A DNA stretch of 64,000 nucleotides. Source: Buxus sempervirens (Eukaryota; Streptophyta; Magnoliopsida; Buxales; Buxaceae). Below the pieces are notes generated by a model that was given only the letters and a program-made list of their open reading frames with translations, was not told where the DNA came from and searched no databases. The DNA lies in the NCBI GenBank assembly GCA_947561395.2, contig OX387184.1, positions 21,353,687 to 21,417,686 on the forward strand, read 5' to 3'. Made by a program: the position numbers and the translations under genes. Below are positions 49,911 through 60,100 of the stretch, in pieces. The number at the start of each line of letters is the position of its first letter. Within the stretch, counting starts at the first letter, position 1.

Positions 49911-50034
49911 CTATAAATCAATTTGACATAGATGTTGTGGATGTTGAGTACAGCTAACATTCACAAATCTATTGCTCAAACTGTTGACCTCATTTGGTAC
50001 ATTTCCTATTCCTACAATGAATACTCAATTCCCT
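49911..50034 (-). pseudogene. Out-of-frame continuation of the ASHH2-like C-terminus
   Basis: Past the annotated stop, the next frame stays open to a TAG at 49911-49913 and reads [20 protein letters not shown]. Family C-termini, as I recall them, carry a similar SVGIGN..NE segment, so about one base has been lost before it. The copy at 26546 shows the same layout. Confidence 0.55.
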
Positions 50035-51160
50035 TGAATCCTAGGCTCCTTCGACGCACCCCTGGGGGCCTACGATCCCGATTATAGTGCCACTTCTGCT
50101 GCCTGAATTTCCTTCCCAGACCATGTGATGAGCACCTCGCTCGCTCAAATAAATGTTGGTTATTATCCCCCTTAATTTCCACATCCGATGGCCTCACCCC
50201 CGACTTGCTCATAGTGGTTGGATCTGTGTGATAAGATGTAGAACTGCGACAAGCTTGCTGAATTTCTTTGGGTTCTCTCACCATCATGGGTTTATCGGCA
50301 TGAGGTGGAGGATTTCTATCTTCACGTGGAAACAGTGGTAATGGTGGAAAAGGATGAAAGGGAACCCCAGGTGCAATCGTCCAATAGTTGGTGGATTCTA
50401 CTTTAGGAGTCCCAAACTGCTGCACAACTGACAGAGGAATTCCATATGACACGGGCAAGTAAGAAAGATACCTCCCCTGGGGATGCCCTGTAACTGCATC
50501 ACAGGTACAGACAGAATGGCTAGCATTTTGTAAGATGCAAGGAGTAGTAGTGATTGCAGAAGCATTAATTGGAACTGGAGAACATTTCACAGGAGAAGAA
50601 AACCCAGGCGGGGCATCCTTGTGACTCTGCTTCCTCACATCATCTACAGTTGCTGCTTCATTTAGCCTGCAATTGCTAATGCAGCCACTGCAATTTGCCT
50701 CTTCTTTATCCACATCCATTACCTGGTCTGGCACAACCTTACAAATCACAGGCTGGTGATGGGTGTCCTCCAATTCCTGTTTCAAACTTGAATCTATTTT
50801 TTGCTTACTGAGTTGCTCAGGCTTTTGATCAGGATTTGTTTCTGCTGGTTGATCCCACCGGCTTTTGCGCTTGCGTGTCCTTATCCCAATTGTGGGACAA
50901 CTGCCAACAGAAAGTGAGCAACTGGCTTCATGGGTGCTGGCATCAACAGGTGTGGATGCAGCCATACCTCGACTGACGGAATTAGTACCTTCAGTGGGTC
51001 TTACACCATTATCATGCCAATGTTTATATGATGATGAAAAGTGATTGCAGTTAGACCCACTTAGTAATTCCAACTTGGCATCATCCCTGTATGAGAAGTT
51101 AACCCTTCTGAATTTGCGGGGAATCCATCTGTCTCGGAATTTTCTGGCAATTTGATGGAC
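50012..51160 (-). CDS. ASHH2-like last coding exon
   Basis: 382 codons plus stop. Starts [20 protein letters not shown] after CTACAG. Then come [13 protein letters not shown] (basic, WDQP motif), [44 protein letters not shown] (Pro-rich) and [20 protein letters not shown]. The order of basic, PPGF, Pro-rich and RQQKW blocks is the family's C-terminal plan. An upstream ATG at 51289 in the same frame lies in the intron and is not used. Part of this exon was copied to 26546-27101. Confidence 0.82.
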   Translation of the reverse strand, partial: VHQIARKFRDRWIPRKFRRVNFSYRDDAKLELLSGSNCNHFSSSYKHWHDNGVRPTEGTNSVSRGMAASTPVDASTHEASCSLSVGSCPTIGIRTRKRKSRWDQPAETNPDQKPEQLSKQKIDSSLKQELEDTHHQPVICKVVPDQVMDVDKEEANCSGCISNCRLNEAATVDDVRKQSHKDAPPGFSSPVKCSPVPINASAITTTPCILQNASHSVCTCDAVTGHPQGRYLSYLPVSYGIPLSVVQQFGTPKVESTNYWTIAPGVPFHPFPPLPLFPREDRNPPPHADKPMMVREPKEIQQACRSSTSYHTDPTTMSKSGVRPSDVEIKGDNNQHLFERARCSSHGLGRKFRQQKWHYNRDRRPPGVRRRSLGFKGIEYSL

Positions 51161-54100
51161 CTGTAGGCGCATTAGGCAATCTAAAAATTCAAATGCTTCA
51201 CAAGACAGGCTTGAATCTTCATAAAAATTGGCATATATAAGGAAACAAGCAAATAATAAAACACATCTACAACAAGTTGGAGAACCCATAGTGGAAGTTC
51301 TTAGAATATCAAGTAATCATATAGTGATAAATAAGTTGAAAATCCAACTAATATTTGGTCAGCAAACAAAAAAAAAAAAAATAAAATCAATGAGATTAAA
51401 AAAAAAAAAAAAAACTCAGCTTGCAAGTACCAAATAAAAATAGGGCAAATAATAGAACTTCAATCATCTGCAGATAAATGTAAGCTTTGAAGATTTTGAA
51501 ATATGAAATGTAAGTGGCCCTTGCTGTGGAGGACTATGAGTGTTTTCTACAAAAGTAAGAGCAAAATTATATAAATACATTCCCTAGTGAAAGAACCATA
51601 ACTCCAAAAATTTATCATGTACACATCAATTTTTATTTGTTGCCATACCTTTTGCTTTTGGGAAGAAAGTCCAAAGTTATCAAGGTTGAATTAATGAAGA
51701 TTCTTGAAGACTCTTATGTATTTAGGTGTGAGTAGAAGAAAAATTTTTTTTTATATCACACTTACTGCCTAATTTGGAAGAGAAGATAAGTGGCATCATA
51801 GGACCATAAAGTCTTGGATCAGTTAGTCTCTTGGGCAGTGTCTACAGATTCTCCAGTCCTTCTCAGAATGGTCAGACAGGTTTTAGAAGGAAATTTGTTT
51901 TCTAATGAGTGTGTTGTCAACTATGACAAAGTTCTTCCTTTTGTACCACAACTCACATAAACCTCATACATCATTCTTGTCTATCCAATTGCACCAGGCA
52001 TCAGGCTTCCCCTACAGGATCCACCCTCCTACAAATATCATCAAAATCACTACCCAATGTTATTCCTACATTCCATCTTTCATATCTCTGCTTTACATTC
52101 TATAACCCCTTAAAATAGTTGTTCAAAAGTTCAAATCATCCAACTAAATGTCTTTCCACCAATTTCCAACTTCCATCATAACTGATAAGCATGATGAAGC
52201 CACATGCTTTCAGAACCAGTTTAAGCCCCATCAAATTCCTATTCTGGTCAAGGCAACAGGATAGTAAGCAAAGTACAGGATGATCAATGTAAGCTTGAAA
52301 TAACAGAAATCTAATAGAAGTGTATGATAAAATTAACAAACAACAGAAGGCCCAGAACATGGGCAATTCATTCAGCATGCTACAGACTGCAAAAACATAG
52401 GAAATAACAAAAGGCCCAGAACATGGACAATGCATTCACATGCTACAGACTGCAAAAACACAGGAAAGAAGAAAAATAGCCAAATATTATGGATATTAAG
52501 GTCAAGTAAATTGATTCAAGTGATATAATGTTTAAGACAAAGGAATAAACAGTATTTTCCCTGTTTGGTATTTCGTTTCGGACTAAGCCTATACAATAGG
52601 ATGCAACACAAAGACAGAATCAGATAATAAGATATGAGCATGAGCCACAGAATGAAAATAAAGTGTATAAATCATCCAGATACACCATGCTAGCATATTC
52701 CCCAAGTCAAAATAAAAAGAAACCTGATTAATATACATAAAACAAATTAAAAAAAAGTTATATCAAAATATAAAGAATGACACTCCATACAATATCTAAG
52801 GCAAAGCGTGTGGAAGTACCTGACGATCATCATGTTCCGTCAAAGTAAATATTGACTCCCTAAAGCTGCACAAAATTTCAAACATCAGGAATTATGTAAA
52901 AAAAAAAAAAGAGAACAACTATACCAAAGACATGGAGAATTCTAAATTTATTATTTGCAATAGCGAATGATAAATATGCCTTAGAGAAGAATCTTTAATG
53001 TCATTATGTCAACAATCAGGATATCAAACACCTAGTGTTAACAACTGTAAACGAGAGAGAAAATAGAGAGAAGAGAGGAAGAATCAATTGAATTCTCCTC
53101 ATGATTTCCATACATCTATATAGTATTCAGTAGTGTACATGAAAGGAAACTTTCTATCTCTCAAACTTTCCATAACACACACCCATAATCACTACGTAAA
53201 TCACTACTTTCTATAACACTCCTTTCCATAAAACACACCCATAAATCATTGCGTAAATCACTACTTTCTATAACACTCCCCCTCAAAGCTGGAGCATATA
53301 TGTCATATAAGCCCAGCTTGGAAGAAATAAATCCCAATCAATTCCCACATATAGGTTTTGTAAATATATCTGCCAGTTGATCTCCAGTCTTCACATAAGA
53401 TGCAGAAATATCTCCACTAAGAATCTTATCTCGGATAAAATGACAGTCAACCTCAATGTGCTTTGTCCGTTCATGAAAGATAGGATTGGACGATATGTGT
53501 AGAGTAGCTAGATTATCACAATACAATGGAATTGGAGTTGGGATGATAAAACCAATCTCTCGAAGAAAGTTTTGCATCCATGTCAACTCACTAGTGGTGT
53601 GAGCCATTGCCCAATATTCTACTCCTGCACTAGACTGTGCTATTATAGTCTGTTTCTTACTCTTCTAAGTAACTAGATTTCCACCTAGAAAAGTACAGTA
53701 ACTTGTAGTAGATCTTCTATCTGAAGGAGATCTAGCCCAATCGGCATCAGTAAAACCCTCTACTCTGAAATGTCCACTTCATTTGTAAGAAGCCCAAGAC
53801 CAAGTGCTTTCTTCAAATAACGAACAATAAGAAGCACAGCCTCCCAATATGGAATTCTTGGAGCATCCAAGAATTGACTAACAACACTCACTGCATAAGA
53901 AATGTCAGGTCGAGTGATAATTAGGTAATTCAGCTTACCCACCAACCGACGATATCGGCTAGTTTCTTCAAAGACCTCCCCATCATCCATTAAAAATTTC
54001 TGGTTCAATTCTATAGGGCTTTCAACTAGTCAAGCTCCTAACAGCCCTGTTTCTTCCAACAGATCGAGGGTGTATTTCCTTTGAGACAGGTTAATACCTT

Positions 54101-57100
54101 CTTGAGACCTAGCAACCTCAATACCTAGGAAGTTTTGAACCTTGCCAAAGTCTTTGGTATGAAATTGAGCCCGTATGAATTCCTTCAACTTGGAGATCCT
54201 GTCATGGTCATCCCCAGTAATCATAATATCATCCACATACACAGTGAGAAGAGTATAACCTGCACCAGTACAAGAATGAAAAACCGAATGATTTGTCTGA
54301 CATCTATGAAGGCCAAACTCTAACACAACATTAGATAACTTCTCACACCATGCTCTTGGTGACTGCTTCAAACTATACAAGGCCTTTTTCAACTTACATA
54401 CACTACCTCGATACTCCCCCTGAGCAACAAATCTAGGTGGTTGCTCCATATGCACTTCCTCTAGTAAGTCACCATGAAGGAAAGCATTTTTAACATCCAA
54501 TTGAAATAAAGGCCAATAAAAATTAGCAGCAAGAGAAATCAAGATACGCACTGAAGATATCTTGCAACCGGAGAGAATGTCTCATCATAATTGGTGCTAT
54601 AATTCTAAGTATACCCCTTTGCCACCAAGCGGGCCTTTAGGCGCTCAACAGAGCCATCCGGGTTGTATTTCACAGTATACATCCATTGTCAACCAACTGG
54701 TGTCTTACCCCTAGGTAGTGGAACAAGATCCCAAGTGTCATTCTGATGCAACGCAGCCATCTCCAATTCCATGGCTGCCCTCCATCTTGTATTAGATAAG
54801 GTCTCCTATACTGTCTTAAGAACAAAAGTATTGGAGACGAGAAGTAAAAGATCAGAATGATGGAGACAAGTTATGATATGAGACATGATTGCCGATAGGA
54901 TGACAAGTAACACAAAAACGAGTACCTTTCCAAAGAGCAACGGGTAATGACTAATAGAGTCTCCAAGATCCATAGACGCCGGTTCAGATGGTAGAGGTGC
55001 AGAAGTAGATGGCTGTGCATGATAAGAATACACCTTCAATGGAATTGGGGAACGAGATGACTCAGATGCACCTCCAATGGTAGGGGGATGATCCCCTTCG
55101 AAAGAAAAACTTGGAGTCGATAAGGGAACAAAAGGAGGAAATATACAATTATGAAGGGAATGGGTAGTAGAGAAATACGGGGTAGATTCAAAAAAGGTGA
55201 CATCAGCACTAGTGAAATAACGACGAAGAGTAAGACTATAGCAACGATACCATTTTTTAGTATGAGAATATCCAAGAAAAATACATTTGGAGGAGCGGGG
55301 ATCAAACTTGTCAAAACCGGGACCGAGATTATGAACAAAGCAGACACATCCAAAAATTTTAGGAGAAAGGTTGAGAATGTGAAAATAGGATAGAATAAGG
55401 AGAGACATTATCAAGAACAACGGAAGGCATGCGGTTAATTAGATAACAATTAGTTACGACAGCATCACTCCAAAATTGTTTCAGGACATTCATTTGAAAC
55501 ATAAGAGCATGAGCAACCTCTAGTAAATGACGGTTCTTGCGCTCAGCTACATTGTTTTGTTGTGGTGTGTGAGCGCAAGAGGTTTGATGAATAATACCTT
55601 TAGAAGAAAGATATTGTGTGAAAGCAGCAGAGGTATATTCTTTTGCATTATCAGAATGCAAAATGCGAATTGGCTGTCCAAACTGAGTTTCAATCTCATT
55701 CCGAAATAGCTGAAAGACAGAATAATTCAGATCGATTTTGCATGAGAAATAACCAAGTCATACGAGAATGATCATCAAAAAAGGTTACAAAGTAGTGATA
55801 TTTATTAGAATCAACTCAAAAGGGTCCCCATACATCAGAATGAACTAACTCAAAAGGGCACGACACACGACTATTATACCGAGGTGGAAACAACACACGA
55901 TGTTTACTCAATTGACAAACTTCACAATCTAACGATGACACATGTGTAAGACTCACTACTTGACTCTTCAGGGCGGAAAGAGACAGATGGCCAAGATGAT
56001 AGTGCCATTGAAAAGGACATAAGGAAGAGTGAAGAGCTTGAAGAGGAGAGACAGGTGCAATATCCAAATAGTACAGGCCACCAACTTCATGCACCATACC
56101 AATCATCCTTGTCGTCTTGCGATCCTGAAATATACACAAGGAGGGGTAAAAGGTTACAGAACACTGGAGAGTCTTAGTAAGCTTGGTAAAGGAAGGTAAA
56201 TTAAAAGGAAAATCGGGAATATGAAGAACAGACAACAAATTGATATCAGGAGTTGATTGAGGACTCCTGAACCTGCTACTGAAGCTAGGGAGCAATTAGC
56301 AAGTGTAACACTTTGTGGCGAAGGACAAGGAATATAATTAGATAAAGAGTTAGACAAACCAGTCATATGTTCAGAGGCGTCGGAATCGATAACCCAAGAA
56401 GCTGGAGTGGAGGAATAAAGACAGGTAGGTGAAGTACTTGACTGAGCAAGAGTAGCCGTGGAAGTGGAGGTAGCCTACTGTTGACTCAGAAACTTGGCAT
56501 ATGTACCATGTGGAATAGAAATCATCTTAGTCTCAACAGAAAAGGAGCCAGAGGGGGTGGATCATCAGTGGAGACATGATGAGCAGAGCTAGTAGAGCGA
56601 CCATGTAAGTCCCAACAAAAATTCACCGTGTGATTTGAACGGCCACAATGAGAGCACTTCTTAGACTCACGGCTTCCAACACGACTTCCACCACAGTTAT
56701 CACGACCACCACGAGAACCACGGTTAGCACCACCCTGATTACTCGGTCGATGAGTCCATCCAGTAGAATCACGAGAACCACCATAGGAAGCAACAAAGGT
56801 TGATCTATCCCCTTGCTGGTCAGATTTCAAAGGGGGGATCATTCTTAGACAAGGTGGCACGCTAGAGTCGGGAAAAGACCTCTGGTAAAGAAGGAAGCTG
56901 AGTACCACCCAAAATCTGAGCTTGAAGTGGCTCATACTTGGAAGGTAAGCCAACCAAAAAATGAACGACATCAATATCTTGGCGTTGTTTAGTCATGGCA
57001 GACACATCAAATGATAAGAGGTTGATACAAATTAAGCTCTTCACAAACACTCATCATCTTCAAATAATAATCTTATAAACTAAGATCACCCTTCTCAAGC

Positions 57101-60100
57101 GTAAGAGACCATTTCCAAATTTCATAAAGACAGGTACTTGAACCAGAGTACATTTGGTGGAGACGATCTCAAATAGCTTTGGCCGTTGGAAGATAGAGCA
57201 AAGTAACAGAGGGCTCAATGCTATTGAGCATAGGATAAATAATCTGAGTATCATCTTGTTTCCACATACTAGCACGAGGGTCAGATGCAGAAGCCTTATC
57301 GGAGGTCAAATGAGAATCAAGACCTTTACCCATGAGAAAAATTTCAACTGAGCGAAACCATAAACCATAATTGTTCGCAGTCAACTTCACAGAAGTCATT
57401 GGAGAATTAAAACTAGAGAAAAGATTTAGGTTTGGAACTTCGGATTTAGTCTCCATAGAGAAAGTAACCAAATCCAACAAAATAAGAGAGAAGAACAAGA
57501 GAAAGTAACAAAATAGTAACCCAACAACTTCAACTCCACTCTACACAGCAACCGAGATCACAAATCCACAATCCAAAGATACCCAAAGTAACCAAGTTCA
57601 CAATGACATATCAGTAACGTCAACAACTTCACAACTCAAAGCAACAATGACTAGAGCAACATCAATGACTTCACAACGCAACATCAAAGCCACAACACCA
57701 CAGCCACGTCTTCATAGCGGCAGCACAGAACAATGAGAATAGCAATCAACGAGAATATTAATGACGATCCACAACAACATCTCAATCAACGAGAACGGCA
57801 ATCACATATCGGTAATGAGGTAAAATAAAAAAAAATAGAAGAGGAATAAGAAGAAGCAGGTGAAAGAGAAAGAAGATGGAGGAAGAAGAAGAAAGATTTT
57901 TTATTTCAGAAACCCCAGATCGTTATGGCTCTGATACCATGTAAACGAGAGAGAAAATAGAGAGAAGAAAGGGAGAATCAATTGAATTCTCTTTATGATT
58001 TCCACACATCTATATAGTATTTAGTAGTGTACATGAAAGGAACTTTCTATCTCTCAAACTTTTTTTTTTTGATCGGTAATGAAATGAAATATATTAAGAG
58101 AGAAAAAAACGCAAATTTACATCAGGGTATCCAAACAAAAACCAATGCCCAAAACCAAAACCAAAAAAGGACCCTCCATCATGATAGAATAAGATATTCT
58201 ACCCATAATGGAAAAAAGGAGCCCCTGCAAACTCCAAAAATGAACTACACACAGATTGACGCCCAACACCGCCTAATATCATCAATCAAATATCCCCTAA
58301 AAGAAGGATTTAATACAGCCCAAGAGGACACGTGGAATGTGATGGATTCCACCACATCAGGAAGGGAGCACTGCTTGTCCTCAAATAACCTCCTGTTCCT
58401 CTCCATCCAAACACCCCAACAAATAGCAAAAAATACATAACAATATACACACCGACCATGAGGTCCCAACCATGGGAACCTCCACTAAGCGAAAACCTCT
58501 GGCACCGTCCGAGGAAACACCCAATCAATGCCAATCATCCCGAGAAAATGCTGCCAAATCCGATGCAAGAAAGAGCAATGGATGAGCAAGTGATCTTCCG
58601 TCACCCCGCAAGAGTGACATAAGATGCACATGTGAGGGGATAATGCCATATAAGGTCTCCTCCTCTGGATAGTATTTGCAGTATTAATTTTATTCCACAT
58701 GACAATCCACACAAATGCTTTAATTCTCAAGGGGATAGTTGGTTTCCAAAGGGGCTTGGCTTGAAAAAGAGTAGGTGGGTTATGAGACGGGGGCCTAACA
58801 ATAGATAAGAAGGATTTGCAACTGAACGAACCAAAGGAATCAGGCACCCAAATACGCCTATCAGGTAGAGATGGTTGAAGGGAAAAGTTTTTTTTTACTT
58901 TTTATTAGTAATAAAAAGATTATATCGAAATAAGAGAAAGGAGGTACATGTACACCAACAGTGTATAGTAAATAGAAGCTTTAAGACCTATAGGTTCTGA
59001 AAATTCTCACATACTAAAACTTCCTGAATGTCCAATCCATCACAAAAGGCATTAAGAGATGCCCAAAAGAAAATGCATCTTAGTACCGACTAGATTAAAA
59101 CCCTTGGAGGTCTTGATCTATCATTGAAAATTCTGTTATTCCTCCCACCACAGCGTCCATGTAATAGCATTTGAGGATTGAACCATAACCTCAAAGGGTC
59201 TTAAGTCCCGCCTAAATGGCAAAACCCAATCTAACCCATTTGAGGATTGAACCATAACTTCACCCACCATGGCATTAGGATTAGAAGCAACCCTAAAAAG
59301 CCTAGGAAAACGAGATGATAAGGATGACTCACCCCACCAATGATCAAGCCAAAAACGAATACTAATACCTGAGCCCACCTGGAATCGAACATGCTGATAG
59401 AAGATAGGGGCAATGGAAACAATCGCCTTCCAAGGACTACCACCAGGAATCCTGCACGTGGTCCCAATATCCCACCCATTCTCTGAGGTCCCCTATCTAC
59501 TAGTAATAATCTTACACCACAAGCTATCTTTCTCCGTGTTGAATCGCCAAAGCCATTTAGCCAGAAGAGCTGAGTTCCGTGCATAAACATTCCCAAGATC
59601 CAATCCCCCATTGATTTTCTCACGACATACCACTTCCCAACGAATCAAGTGGTCTTTCTTACTCTCCCTCCCCTCCCAAAGGAAATCCTGCTGGGCTTTT
59701 TCTATATATTTGGAAATCCGACTCGGCATCTTGAACAAAGACATAAAATATATGGGCATGCTACACAAACAGGACTTGATGAGGACAATATGACCCCCTA
59801 GAGATAAATAATTCTGCTTCCAAGAGGCTAGTCTCTAATGAATTCTTTCCACGACAAGTTCCCAGAAAGATATGGATTTGGGGTTTCTTCCCAAGGGTAA
59901 CCCCAGATAGGAAATGGGAAGATGGTCTACCTTACACCCTAGGACCTCTGCAAAGCAGGATAAGACAGTATCATGAATGTTAATCCCAATGACACTACTC
60001 TTACCTAAGTTTACCTTCAATCCAGAGACAATCTCAAAGGATTTCAAGATGCACTTAACCCCAAACACATCTTCCCTTGTAGGTTGAACGAAAAGAAAAG

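Noticed and set aside
51161..51289. Start of the ASHH2-like protein at the ATG at 51289
   Set aside because: The segment before VHQIARKF has no family similarity and is separated from it by a CTACAG acceptor; an upstream exon joins in frame at 51160.
57926..57939. A tRNA gene suggested by tRNA-complementary sequence
   Set aside because: It is only a 14-base primer site next to an LTR and no cloverleaf can be formed.
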